64,000 bases of DNA from Paramecium pentaurelia (taxonomy: Eukaryota; Ciliophora; Oligohymenophorea; Peniculida; Parameciidae): positions 191,172-255,171 of the forward strand of contig CAJJDO010000071.1 in assembly GCA_905183005.1 (NCBI GenBank). Direction: 5' to 3'. The number at the start of each line of letters is the position of its first letter. The stretch's first letter is position 1. Under the pieces are notes generated by a model. The model was not told where the DNA came from. It saw nothing but the letters and a program-made list of their open reading frames with translations, and made no database searches. A program made the position numbers and the translations under genes. This document shows, piece after piece, positions 1 to 13,469 of this stretch.

Positions 1-361
1 CAAAAAATATATAAATAACAAAATTATATATGTTAATATTTTATATTAAAGACTGATAAACTTTCTTTATTAATTTTTATGGTAAAATTTTAATTTTATT
101 AGTAATTATTATTTTAATCAATATATTAAAATAATACTTTTCTTTATCTTAACATATATTGTTTTTATGAAATTTAATAATTTGACTTATCTCTTCTATT
201 ATAAAAATAAGTACCCCATCTTATTGAATTAAATAATAATTATATTTTTATAATTTATTTGATTTAATTTTAGATTCATAACTTACTCAATTAAATATTT
301 TAGTATAATATCATTTATATAAAATAATTATTATAATATGTTGTCTAAATAGAATTTATAA
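1..361. other. gene-free AT-rich left edge
   Basis: I see no supportable gene here. The stretch is almost pure A/T and lies downstream of the minus-strand kinase stop at 362. It may hold that gene's 3' untranslated end and terminator, but no motif decides this. Confidence 0.5.
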
Positions 362-2849
362 TCAAAATACTGAATCCCATTCTGTGTCTTTTGGTTATGC
401 AAACACTTTTTATGAACCCATTGTATCTTTTTAGATCTAATCAATAACCAAAATATTCTTTTTCAATTATTCTTCAATTTATGATTCATTCATGAATTTT
501 TCTTTTTTAGGTATTAATGGAGGTTAAAGTTGACGCTAAAGCAATTTATTCTAAAAATATAATAATTTTGTAATACCCAATCAAAATCTGAAAACCATTA
601 ATTGTTTTTAAGAGATGAATAAGATCCTCCCAATCTGCATTCAGGTATCTTATTCATCAATTATTCAATGATAGTTTTAGCTGTTTTATCAGTAATATAT
701 TGTGGATAATGTATGGGATTCTTAACAATCTCTTTATATATTTCAAAAGGATCATCTTAATCTTCTCCAAAAGGTAAACCTCCACATAAAAATTCATAGA
801 GACAACATCCAACACTCCACAAATCAGAAAAATATCCATAACCCTTACCAGAAATAACTTCTGGAGCCATATAATGAGGTGTCCCAATTATTGTAAATGT
901 TTTCGGAGGAGCTATTAATTTGATGACTAATAATTACAAACATTTTTTAAACTTTTTGCAGTTCCCATATCAATTAATTTAAGATAACCAAATTGATCAA
1001 CCATAATATTTTCAGGTTTAATATCTCTATATACAATTTGATGGACAGTGTGTAAATATTCCATTTAAAGAATCATTTGTGCAGTATAAAATTGTGAGTC
1101 ATATTTACCTAATAATCCAATTTCTCTTATTGCATCAAACAATTCTTCACCTGGTATATATTCAGTAAGAAAGTAAATGTTTTCTCCATCCTTAAATGAA
1201 CGATAAAACTTAAGTATAAATTAATGATTCATCATTTCCAAGACTGCTTTTTCCTATTAGACATGCTTTTATATTCCATATTATTTTATATGAGCTCTAG
1301 TAACATATTTGAGTGCAAATAAAGTATCCAAGTTTTTATTCTTACAAAGATACACTGATCCAAACTATCCAGATCCAAGCTTATTTAGGAAAATCAACTC
1401 TTTCAATTAAAATTATTTGACTAAATCATTTGATTATTAAAATTCTTTAGAGTAAATATTATTTTAATCATTTTCTGATAGTTTTTCAACACTTCCATAT
1501 GTATTACGAAATTTATCATAATCAATTACTGCAACATGTCCTTCCATTTCCATTACAAATGATTACTAATGTTTAGTATTTGCTACTTCATCATATAATG
1601 ATTCTTCATTTAAAATATTATTAGTAATAATCTTCTTTTGTTCATCCAAAACATTACCTTCTAATGCTATATATAAATATCCAACTTTATCTCCTTTATT
1701 TATTATCTTTTATCCTGGTACATATTTTCTATAAATAACTCCTTCAAGTAACTTATCTTAAATGCTTCCAGGAACTTTTCCAAATAAATTTGATCTATTT
1801 AATGCCCATTTACATATATTCTTATAAATTATATATTGCACTTTATCTCCTAAAATTTATGTAATCATATCTTTTCCCAAAGCAACAACTTTGGTATCCT
1901 TTTCAATTGCTTTAATAGTCATCATTCTAATTTGATTATCATGTTTTAATGCAGATTCACCAAATGAATCTTTTGGATTTAAAGTTGTAATCTAAACATC
2001 TTCTTTATTAAACACTCCACATTTGCCTTCAACTATAATATAGAATGAACTAGCTTGATCTCCCTCATTTACAATAACTTCATTTTAATTAAACTTTTAT
2101 AGAATCAACACTCCTGCAATTGCATCTTTTTAATCCTTTGTTAATTAATCTAATAATTCAATTTAATATATTACTGAAAAACTTAACTTATTCTAATAAT
2201 TATCTATTTTTCTCTTATTCACTCCTCATAACGTTTTCAACACTTTTTCTAAAGGTATGTCTGTCTATTCCCCATAAAAAACATTCTTCCATAGCCACAC
2301 ATGTTGCTGATCTTGGTGCATTGTATAGTAATGCCAATTCACCAAATCCATTACCTTAACTTAATTGTTTTCTAGAGATTCCATCAACTAACACATTTAT
2401 CTTTCCCTTTTCCAATACAAAAAATGAACTAGCCCCATCTCCTTATTTTATTATAGTTTATCCAATCACTAATCTACAATAGAACATACTCTTTGCTAAT
2501 TGTATTCTTCAATTAATTATCAATCTTACAATTAAGTTTCATTCATGGATGAAAACACAAAATGTGATTAAAAACATTTTACTATAAATCCAATATCTTA
2601 GGGAGTCTATGGTTTCATTAAAGGTTCAAATGTCTCATAGATTGTTCCTTCATCTGTAGCTATTGACTTTTTTATTGCAATATTTCGTTTAGTCACTCGA
2701 CGTACAAGTTGATTCTGATCTTATTCATTCTTAGGAAGCACCTATTATGCTGGCTTAACTTATTGGTGCATTGGTTTTGCCAAACTTGATTTTTGTATTC
2801 CAAATTCTTATACTGATGATTTTTAATTCCATTAATTCTTTGAATCCAT
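362..2849 (-). CDS. PKG: cGMP-dependent protein kinase (PKG) with tandem cNMP-binding domains
   Basis: Predicted 811-aa Ser/Thr kinase that cyclic nucleotide would activate. Exons are 2849-938, 911-577 and 550-362 (introns 26 and 26 nt), which gives an exact reading frame ending in TGA. Residues ~100-460 hold cNMP-binding modules: one good phosphate-binding cassette (FGELALLYNAPRSATC), a second weaker one (FGESALKHDNQIR) and probably a third degenerate copy. The kinase domain (~485-750) shows LGSGQFGSVYL, FALKYV, VYRDIKPEN, GTPHYMAPE and the C-terminal hydrophobic end WDSVF typical of AGC kinases. The metal-binding DFG is written DMG (LIDMGTAK). The start is the only ATG in frame after upstream AT-rich DNA. 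Family assignment is strong; cGMP versus cAMP preference is inferred. Confidence 0.93.
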
Positions 2850-2915
2850 TATATTTATTAATTCACATATAAGTAAATAATAATATGTTATAACCAAATA
2901 ATACTCTTACTCAAC

Positions 2916-4917
2916 TCATTCATTTACCGACTTTAAAATAACTGAAAATGCCACTTTTTCTTAATTTTCTATCAATTCCTGATTTTTGAATATCTCTTAC
3001 ATTTATGGTCCCAACTCTAAAGCCAATTATGAATTCAATTAAAACTAACAAAGAGGTATTGATTATTCCTCTAGCTCCTTCTTTATTTCTAAATAAGCCT
3101 TCAATAAATATGAATATAAAATTGTACTTAATATAAATCGGAGAATAAATTGTTTTCAGTTTAGTCTGAAGGATTAGAATTTATCAAATCACTAAGGTTA
3201 TCTTCAAAGTCCATTCGATTTGGTAATTGATAATCTACATCTAAAGTAATCAAAGGTTTTGGGGTAAAATTAAATAACATTATTTGAGATCGTCTCAACA
3301 ATACCTGTTTCAATTTCTATATCTCCTAAATCTTATAAAGTATATGATGAATATTTAAATCAAGATTTACTTAATTACTAAATTAATAAAATATAAATAA
3401 TAATTACATAGCTTTATTCAAAAATAGAGAATCATTGTTATTGAACAATAATCCAAAAGTCATTTAATTTAAAAATAATTTTAATGATAAACTAATCTTA
3501 TTCAACTAATGAAATTATTTAATGATTGCACTTTTGAGATAGTTTTTCTTTTAATTCTCGTCAATAAGACTATCATTTAAATTAATATTTTATGAATCAT
3601 CTACAGGTTATTATTACACATTTTAATTAGATATCTAACTTAATTTTATTACTTTTTATTAATTTTTATTATTGTTACCAGAACTAATCTTAAAGTTATA
3701 AAGTCTATTTGATAATTCAATTTGCACTATAATTATTTAATAATTTATACTCTAAATTTTATTATAGTATATAATAAAGATACCAAGTCCAGTAATCATT
3801 ATTTATAGAAATCCTCCTAAATAAGAGAGTAATTCTCCTATCTAAATAAATCTTCTATTAACTATCTCAGTAAATTAACTTCTCCTTAAGTAAATAACTG
3901 CATAATTATTATCTGTGTCTCTTCCTATTTCAGTTAAATCTCGATAATCACTATTTTGTCTAACAATAACTTCTTCTTAATGAATATTTCTCAAATCTAA
4001 ATTAAATTTAATACTCAAGAGGCAAGAGAGATTAATCATTATAAAACTTATATTTTCTATAAAATAAGTTGGCTTATCTAGACATCTTTTTTGGAACAAA
4101 TGTAAAGTACATTTCTCCATCCAAATAAGCACTCACATATGCTTAAGGTTAACCTGGATTTATAATTGAATTAACTTAGTAAATTTAAAACTTAAATTAT
4201 CCATTCATTTATAAATTTTATTATTTTACTTAATCTGAAGCACAAATTGGATTCCATCCAGTTTCATTTTCATTCTTCTATACACAATCATTTACAATTA
4301 TTTTAATAAAATTAAATTCTTAACTTGAATATGTACCACTTAGTTTGAATTCAAAATCCTTTCTTATTTTATTCAAATATTACTTACTTAGGGCATAACC
4401 AATTTGATAAATCAAGGTGATTGTATTATTCTTAAAAATTTAAATCTGATTGGTTTAACAATACATTGAAATGTGATAATGTGCAAGGTTCCAAAGGGAT
4501 ATACTTAACATGTTTAATTTACTTTCCATTTTCATCACGTATGTATTATCTGAATCTAAATAATATAATACCTTTATTCTATTGAAATATTAAAGTATGG
4601 ATTAATAGCATATCCTCCTTAATCAATTGAAAATGCTGCCATATAATTTTATTATGATAAAATCATATCATCTGGATTTATGGAGAATTTTGTTTCTAAT
4701 GAAAATATGATTTCAGTTTGATTCAAGAAATTCATAACATTTGAAAAAAAGAAAGCAATCAAAATGGCAATTATCAATATTGAGGAAATTCCACCAAAAA
4801 CTGTTTTGTAGCTTGATTATTTATTGATATTTAGTGTGATTGTTTGACCAAATATGTCAAGTTATTGTATTGCTTATAAATATTCTATAACAGCTTACTT
4901 TAATATAATCTTTTCAT
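2916..4917 (-). CDS. ciliate two-TM membrane protein, paralogue of 11453-13469
   Basis: About 606 aa. A short N-terminus (LDIFGQTITLNI) leads to a first membrane segment after YKTVFGG. A large, probably extracytoplasmic domain follows, with a conserved WLCP cysteine, paired cysteines near NDC and NPICASD, and a tract ending DGEMYFTFVP. Next come RDLTEIGRDTDNNYA, a second membrane segment (GGFLQIMITGLGIFIIYY) and a polar cytoplasmic tail. Seven introns fit: 4873-4898, 4550-4571, 4363-4387, 3990-4014, 3727-3750, 3378-3407 and 3099-3127. Those at 3727 and 3378 are multiples of three without TGA and are placed by analogy with the paralogue, whose introns sit at the same sites. The layout resembles lineage-expanded ciliate transmembrane proteins. 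Function unknown. Confidence 0.85.
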
Positions 4918-6050
4918 CGATTCTAAATAATCAAAATGAACTCTATAATAAATACTTTTATCAATTTAATAAAGCAGTTACCTAATTCTATTTACTTTAT
5001 TAATTTATATATAATATCAATTATTCACATTTAAGTACTCAAATCATTCCTTAAACTACATAATCAAATGAATAAAATAACAATTATTGAACATTTTTAT
5101 TAGGGTTATTAATTGACAAAGATTTTTATTTTTTTGATTTAGATATGGATAATATTCTAAATCAAAAAGAGTTTAAAATTTTTTGGAATATTTCTTAACT
5201 AAAATGTCTTCAGAGAAATTAATATATCAGATTGATGGGACACTCTTTACACTTTTTATTGAAATATATAAATAAAATACAGTTTATTGGAAGTAATATT
5301 TAAATTAAATCGTTGGGTTCTGAACTTTAATTAATAGAAAAATAGACACAAAACTCAAAATATTTAAGATGATAAAAAGATATATAACTTATTAAAATTC
5401 TTGAAATAAAGTTACAAATTAAATTTCTCTGTAGAAAAATACTTGCTTAATAGAATAATAACAGTTATATATTTAAATTAGCAAAGTATGAGAAGGGCAA
5501 TATTTTGATAAAGGTCTATATTTATAAGTAAATGCAAAGTAGTTATATTTGGATGATAATAAATATGTTATTAAACTTCTGATAGAAATGTTAATTTGAA
5601 TTTACATTTAATACTCAAAGACAAAAAGAAGAACAACTTAAATAGATGTAAAAAGATCAAAAATTCATTCATCAATTATTTTGAATTTAGCAAAAGTAAA
5701 ATACTAATAGAGAATAAAATGGATGTCAAAATCTTGAAAAAATTATATAATATTTGTACTCAATTAAATTTAAATTAGATTTGGATATAAATTGTATTTG
5801 ATAATAAGTATATTTTCTAAAATATAAGGTTTAAAGTTAAAAAAAATATAATATAAAATATCAACCTAATTCTGAAAGGATATTTATATATTCTATTTAA
5901 GCAGTAACAAGAACTAAATCATTATGTATATAAATATATAACTAAAAAAAGATATTAATTTTATAATTTTAAGATTTAAAGTATCAGAAAGATATTTTAA
6001 TTATTATACAATTTAATTCTTTGATTCATAATGATTAGTATTATCAATTA
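4918..6050. other. gap with an EF-hand-like remnant
   Basis: There is no gene model I can close in these 1.1 kb between two minus-strand genes. On the plus strand, 5133-5174 reads FDLDMDNILNQKEF, a good canonical EF-hand loop (D-x-D-x-D-N-x-x-N-x-x-E at 5136-5171). The frames around it break, and no splice pair restores a continuous protein. It may be a decayed EF-hand gene or an unrecognised small gene with several introns. Confidence 0.35.
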
Positions 6051-7899
6051 TCATTCTTTGTATTCCCCAGTTATTAGTCCTCTTTTCTCAAGTTCTTCAA
6101 ATAAGAATAGTCTAACCACTATATCTTATGGTAATTCAAAAAGTTTTGGGGGTTGCCAAAATAGGGCTACTCCTTTTTTACCTTATTTTTCTCTTTCTTC
6201 TTTGGTTGCATTTCTAAAAGTGATAAAATTCTTATTCCACTTTTCAAATACATGACTTAATAATTTCTTTGTCATTTGATGCAGAAAAGAACTATATTAT
6301 TATTTATTAATTTTACGCATCGTATAAAAGAAAATGTATAGGATCTCTTTTGTTTTTAGCTGATTCACTTTATTTACTGTATCTAAGAGCAATTTGATAT
6401 AGTTGCTTATACTGGACACTCAAATATAGTTTAAGATTGCTCATAAACTCAATTCTACTTATTTTGTGCTTCACTAATCGATTCACGCATTTCTTTACTT
6501 CATATGGTTTTTCGCATTACTTAAATTGACAACATGTGTGCCTTTACTTTCAGTAATAAAGCAAGTAATGTTGTTTTACAACATTTGTGTAATAATCTTT
6601 TAAGCTCTTCTTTTAGCTATCATTCTTGAATTATTAGCAATCAATTGTAAACAACTATTAAGAAATGAATGAATATTACCATTTTCCTTATAAGATAGTT
6701 CTTAATTTACAATTAGGACCAAATTTTTCTACTTTTTTTCTAATTTTATTTAAGAGTTAGACTAAAGAGATTTGTTTTTTCATATTTTTAGCAACTAATT
6801 ATCTTTGATTTTCTATAAATTCATTAATACCAGGAGCTAAAATATTGATTAAACAAATAATCTTAAACCAAGTCTTTTAAACATACTCACGATGTTTTAT
6901 TTCTCTTTACATTTCTAATTATTTTCTATGTATTTATTTTGCAATATCATGAACTTATAATTATGCTACTCTTTTAAGACTTTATTCAACTTTCATTCTT
7001 CTAATTTTTTATTTTACTTCTATATATTTTGGTGTTTGAGGTTTTTCAGGAATTCTACGAGACATTTAAGAACATTTATTTAATTCAACATAATTTTATT
7101 AATTTGCATAACGAAGTCTTCTTTTCATCATAATTTCTTCTATTTGAAGTTCTAAATCAGGAGGAAATTCATGAATAGATTTTTCTTTTCTTTCTCTTTA
7201 AATAACTCTTTTAGTTGTAGGTCTTCCAAATTCAATGTTTATACCAATTGATAATTCATTTAAGGCTAAGATTGCAACATATAAGGTTTCTTCTTGAAAG
7301 ATTTCAGAATTAGATGTAAATTTTAATTATCTTCCACTAACTTCAACAGCAGCATTAAATCTATTAGGTTAGATAAATTTAGGAGATGCAAATATTCTTA
7401 ATCTTGTATTTGGATCACCTTATTTGATTCTGATTTGAAGAGTTAATGGAGAATATCTATCTTTAATTCTTAAAGAAGTATAAAAGAATTGATTTCTTCT
7501 TAAAATTACATGAGACTCATATTCTTCATCTAATTGTTATACTTTGAAACCTTATTTTTATTCACTAAATTTTCTCTATAATATTTCTTATTTAATGTCA
7601 TTTTTCACTTATAAATGATGTTATGAATGTCTTATAGTAAAAGAATCTAATAAATTAAACTTAGTTTGTAATTTATTCTTCTCTTCATTTAAAATATTAG
7701 ATTCAGGTTCTATGTTAACAGGTTTAATATTTTTGAGAAGTTATCTATTGTTTCTGACATACGTTCTATCAGTTTATGGTCCTTATGGATCTACAATACT
7801 AGCTGTGGGTTCTGTAAAATAATCTAATTATGAAAAGCGATGTGTGCTGGCTTCTGTTTATGGTAAAAGAAAAGGTTTAATTGATTATCTAGTATGCAT
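6051..7899 (-). CDS. uncharacterised 591-aa protein, coiled-coil rich
   Basis: The frame runs from ATG at 7899 to TGA at 6051-6053 with three introns (6655-6679, 6498-6520, 6292-6316; 25, 23, 25 nt), which gives exactly 592 codons. I do not recognise the family. The first third has a compact, non-repetitive domain (residues ~150-230; FYTSLRIKDRYSPLTLQIR, then RLRIFASPKFI) that looks like a beta-rich fold. The middle is a basic, helical stretch with many Arg/Lys/Gln and coiled-coil character. The C-terminus is hydrophobic and acidic (GVALFWQPPKLFELP ... VVRLFLFEELEKRG). No signal peptide or membrane helix. A cytoskeletal or cilium-associated role is only a guess from composition. Confidence 0.85.
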
Positions 7900-8227
7900 T
7901 ATGAATCCTTTTGGTTAGTAGTATGTATTTTCATACTAATTATCTTGTTACATTAATTAAATAATAATAATAATAAATAGAAAAAGGAAAGGAAAACTCA
8001 ATAATCAAATTTTAATGAATAAATTCATATTTAATTTCATAATTTGGATGATTTTAAATTAGAATTTTTGATGAATATATTCCTTTGAATAAGAAATAGA
8101 AGAGAATGATTTACTTAATTAAATCATTAAATCATATTAATCTATTATTATTGTAAAATCATTTATCTGAATTCTGAATCAATTTACAATCAATAGAGTA
8201 AAATGTATAACAATTATTAATACAAAA

Positions 8228-11200
8228 ATGAATTAATCAAATCTCTTGTACCAACAGAGCAATTTTACTCCAATACAAGAGTTATAGGCCATTAATGAAT
8301 TAGATTATGATTAAGAATACTTGAATACTGGTTTCAGAGGAACATACAATAGTCCAAATTTAGTAATTAAGTCATAAATGGACACTCGTAGAACAAATGA
8401 GGTTGATTAATATTCTAATTAGGCTTTACTTCCAGAATGGACGAAACGAGCTTAACGTACTGGTGTTAGTTTAATGGCATTCTTTTTTGTAAAGCGATTT
8501 GTTTAGAAAATACGTAGGCATAAACAAAAATTACAAAATATAAATGAAAGTCATTTATAATTGATTGATGATTAGGGATCTGATAAGTAAATAAACAATA
8601 CAATAATAGTTAAGTCATGCTTACATAAATGAAATTTGCAAGTCCAGTATTTTAAATTAGAAATGTCTCTAGACTTTTTAGGTAATAAACATTAGTGAAT
8701 CCAGAGAATCCAATATTTTCAAATGTAAAAGAAAAGTATTAAATGTTGAGGAAATATACATATGAAAAATTATCAAAAATTCCTTAGTTCCATCCTGAAA
8801 GTCCTAATAAATTAATGTGGGATTATTTTATAACAATAATTAGATTGATATTATTGATATTAATACCACTTGAAATTGCTTATACTCCAGGTATTTTGTT
8901 TGTATAGATTTTACCACTCACTACTTTACTATCATCTTTATTACTTTTTGATGTCTTAATTAGATTAAATACTATATGTTATATAAAAGGACATGCTGTT
9001 TTGGATAGATTTGAAATAGTACGCTAATAAATATTTAGTGTTTTATTTATAGATATATTAACAATAGCACCTTTATTTTATTTTTGTATTCAAAATGGAG
9101 AATAAATATCAAATTATTATCTAATTATATTACTTACATCTTTGATGTAATTCAAACATATTAGTGAAGTTATACAAAAGAGTGAAGAATCACAATACTT
9201 TAGTAAATCATAAAAAGGAATTATTAGTTTATTAAAACTAATTCTAACTCTAATGTATATATTACATATGTTCTCATGTATTTGGTATTTTAATTCTAAT
9301 TTGAGTGATGAGTCTTGGATTTAATCAAAATAATTAGATTAATAATCATGGTAAATTCAATACCTAGAGGCATTCTATTTTGCTATTGTTACAATGCTAA
9401 CAATAGGATATGGAGATAATGTACCTAAATGTTCAAATGAGAAAATAGTAGCAATCTTTTTCATTATGGGAGCATGTTTATGGTTTAGTTATAGTGTTAA
9501 TACAATTGGTATCATTATTAAAGAAATCAATTAAAATATGGTTGAAAGAATTAAGAAAATAAGAGTTATTAATAGATATATGCATAAACGTAAAATTCCT
9601 TATGGACTCTAATATAGGTATTCATTCTATCTATAGATTTTAGAATTAGAGAATATCTTAATTTCAGATGGAAAGAAGAAGCTGAAATAGATCTTTAATA
9701 AGAAGAATAATTATTAGCTGAATTATCAGAGGAATTAAAATAAGAATTAAGACAATAATCAAATAGTGTATTTTTTAGTCATTGCTCCTTTTTATCTAGT
9801 AATTTTAGCCTAGAATTTTAGAATGCTCTATCTTCCCATATTGCTCGAAATATCATATTACCTTAAAATACTTTCTCCATCTTTACTCTCTGTAATATTA
9901 AATAGCCTCATCTCTGCTTTGTTGAATAAGGTCAATTACAATACCTTAATAGACATCGTCATTCACTCAAAGGAATTCAAAGTTAGGGTCAATTCCTTTA
10001 AGTCTAGGATTTTGTCTCTGAAAATGAAAACACTCAAATCTATTAAGCCATTGGTTATGTTAGTCTTCTAACTCTTAGTAAAGTATATATTTTAATTAAT
10101 TATTAGAGTGACTTTCTTTCTGTTTTAAACAATTTCCCAAAAGATTATTAACATTATTGTCAACTCAAAGACAATATTTTATTGAGTATTCAAAAGAAAT
10201 AATTACCTTATGGAGTCTATTGTGCAGCTTGTAAATAAAATGATCATAATCTAATTGGATGTCCTTAACTAAAAATAACAATAGATCGTGAAGTTGTTGT
10301 TAAAAGACACTTATATTCTAAACCATAAGAAAGAAATAAATGGAAAAGATCCTCAAAAAGAACTAAAGATCTTTTTTAGACATTACCTGATTTAGATATA
10401 ATAGAATAATTTACACTTTATTTTCAAAATGAAAAATAAAAATTAATTAAATCATAATTACAATAGTAATTAGTATTTGATTAAGAAGTTGATGAAAATC
10501 CTATGAAATCAGATGATTACATTATTGCACCTTAAAGTCTTGAACCTAATAAATAGATCCTTTTAAGAAAGTCAGATTCCATGTAACTTTCAGATAACTT
10601 TTACTCTTCTAATAACTTTATACCATAACCATTAAGTCCAATAAATAGTATGATTCATTCCCAAAATCAAAGACGTAAATAAGGTATAATGGATACTTAA
10701 AACTCATATGATTAAAATATCTAATTAAAAAGAGTGTAAAATCAAAATGATTTAGAACTTAAACCTCCTACTATTAATAAATATAATACAGCTAAATTAT
10801 CAATGTATAAAAAGAATTATTTGAGTAAATACTAATAATAATAACCTCTAAAATCTTAATTAGATGTTGAATAAAATTAGTTAACAGATTTTAATGAAAT
10901 GATGCAATAGTAAATTGAATAACTATATCTGAAAATGAAAAAGTCTACTAATAATGAATAATTAGATAATATTAATTCTATTTTAGATATAGAAATGCTT
11001 TATTTATAATTTAAATCTGAATAAGGTTTAGATTAATTTGAAATAGTAAAGAATTATGATCTATATATGGTAAGTAATAATATCAATAAAGTATTATAAG
11101 AACTAAGAAATAAATCAATTAGACATTTTAATTACATGAATAAATTAATTTATTATATGTATTTCCCATATGATTATGTTATGAAATATTAGAAAATTCA

Positions 11201-11360
11201 ATAAAGAGAAAGATCAATTAAAACTACTAAAAACCCACCTCGAAAACCTGGATTATCAATATCAAAGATTGTAGAACTTAAAAATGTATTTCAAAGAAAG
11301 CGTTTCACACCTCGTAGAAGTATTAAAATTAGTTAAGTAAATCCAGATTAAGAAGGATGA
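8228..11360 (+). CDS. cyclic-nucleotide-gated-type voltage-sensitive K+ channel
   Basis: Predicted 1019-aa channel. Introns 8587-8609, 9618-9643 and 10083-10106 (23, 26, 24 nt) give a perfect frame. After a cytosolic N-terminus there are six membrane segments (~160-410), then a pore loop with the K+ selectivity filter TMLTIGYGDNVP at about residue 385. The S6 end runs into a C-linker (LQYRIREYLNFRWKEE) and a cyclic-nucleotide-binding-like region, then a long Gln/Asn-rich cytosolic tail. S4 is poor in positive charges (HISEVIQKSEESQ), so voltage sensitivity is uncertain. The architecture is that of CNG/EAG/HCN-like channels, a family greatly expanded in Paramecium, where K+ conductances steer ciliary beating. 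It sits between two paralogous membrane-protein genes. Confidence 0.92.
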
Positions 11361-11452
11361 TTTTAATTTTAATAAATACATTCATTTATAATATATTAAT
11401 TTTTAATATTATCTTAATCAATATATTCAAATTTCCATTTATATACAATCTT

Positions 11453-13469
11453 TCATTCTACTTAAGGTAATAGTAGTTGTTGTTCTTCTATTTTTTTAAT
11501 AGTATGATCACTTTATGCCTTTACATAATCATCAAACACTTTTTAAATTTCATTACCTAATTCTTGATTAAGTTTATTGTTTAATTCTTATTAGCAAATA
11601 TTTTAACTTTAATTAGATTTTATTTCTTGCCAAGCCTTGATTAATAATATATAATATTTACAATATAAAGATCTTTTATGACTAATTCTTTATTGAATTC
11701 TTCTTTATCATCTTCTATTAAATGCTATTCAATTAACATTCTACTAGGAAGTTATTCTTCATCTTCCAAAGTCAAATTTGGTTTTTATGTAAAATTAAAT
11801 AGTATAATTTATTGTTTTTTTAGCATTAATGTTTTTAATTTATTTATTTCTTGTAACTAATATAATATTTCTTAAATATCTAAACTTTAGTCAACCCTTA
11901 CCCTAAATAAAATAAAAATAAAAATTTACATTGCTTTATTAAAAATCTTTGTTTCTTAATCATTAAATAAGTATCCAAAGGATAAATAATTAATTAAAGA
12001 TTTTGGGGTTAATTTTAATTTAGTAGATTTTTCAAATAGATTTAATATTGATTAAGTAATGGATATTTCCTCCTTTTCATTCATCAATGTATTATGATTT
12101 TTTACTTCTTAAACTTCTTTAATAGGAATCTTGGATTCATTTTATATAGATGCATTAACAGTTTATTTCATTGATTTTTTAAAGGAGGCAGTTTTATTAA
12201 ATTTCTTAGAAAAATTATACAATTTATTAGATAATTCTATTTACACTAAAAATATTATTATAAATAATGATTTACATTACAATTTATTATAATACATTAT
12301 AAATACTCCAAAACCAGTAATCATTATTTATAAGAATCCACCTAAAAATGCCAATAATTCATCAATTTTCATAAATCTTCTATTAATATATTCTGAGAAT
12401 TAACTTCTTCTCAGATAAACTATAGCATAATTTCGATCTGTATCTCTACCAATTTCTGTTAAGTCTCTATAATCTACACTTTATCTGACAATTAATTCTT
12501 TATCATTTATAGACCTAAATAACTATCTATATTTTAAATTACTTAAAAAATGGCATTAATGAATCATCATTTTCAAATTAATATTTTCTATAATATAGAT
12601 TTGTTTATCTTGATAATTTATAAGGAACGAATGTAAAATACATTTCTCCATCAAGATAGGGTTAATAATATTGTTCAGGAGATTTAGGATTAACAACAGA
12701 ATTAACTTAATAGATCTACAATTTAAATTATCCTTAGTCATTTAAATGATCCTATTTTTATTATTATGTTGCACATTTAGGTTTCCAATTCATATACCCA
12801 TTTTTGGAATCATCACAATCACTTACAACAACTCTTAGAAATTAAAATAATGTGCTTGTAAATGTTCCTTCTAAATTGAATTAAAAGTCCTTCCTTAAAA
12901 AGATATATATATTAATTTACTATGGGCAAAGCCAATTATTTAATTCAAGTTATTTGTATTGTGATTCAAAATCAGAATCAGGCTAAGATAAAAGAAATTC
13001 AAAATGATCTAAAGTGCATGGTTCTAATTATAAATATTGAATATTTTTAATTTAATTGCCAAATTAGTCTCTAGAATAATGTCTTATTTAATATATAATT
13101 TATTACCTTTATTCAATTGTAATATTAAACATAGGATTGGTGACAAAATTCAATTATTCAATCGAAAATGCTACCATATAATTTTAGATATTCAATTTAA
13201 TTTAATCAGGATTAGGATCAAATTCAGTTTTTGTATAGAATACAACATCTGATTTTTTGAAAAAGTCTACAATATTGGATTGAAATATTGTAATCAAAAT
13301 AAAGATTAGACATATTGATGAAATACCACCAAAAACTGTTTTATATGCTTTTTGTTTGTTAATATTTAATGTTATGGATTATCCAAAGATATCTAAGCTT
13401 TTTATTACTTCATATAAATAAATATTTACACAAAATGATCAAAGGCAATTTACTCTAAATATATTGCAT
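11453..13469 (-). CDS. ciliate two-TM membrane protein, paralogue of 2916-4917
   Basis: About 610 aa, collinear with the gene at 2916-4917: LDIFGQSITLNI, TVFGGISS before TM1, LEPCTLDHF, NNWLCP, DGEMYFTFVP, RDLTEIGRDTDRNYA, GGFLQIMITGFGVFIMYY as TM2, then a polar tail with ILFNFTQKP. Introns: 13408-13429, 13083-13106, 12894-12920, 12515-12542, 12246-12275, 11903-11929 and 11636-11661, each matching an intron of the paralogue. Four of the seven are 3n without an in-frame TGA, so splicing is inferred from positional homology. The first intron is the least certain. The duplication is old, since identity is patchy outside the motifs. Function unknown. Confidence 0.85.

Noticed and set aside
4556..4571. 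A 16-nt intron in the membrane-protein gene
   Set aside because: A 22-nt alternative at 4550-4571 gives exact alignment with the paralogue and a normal intron length.
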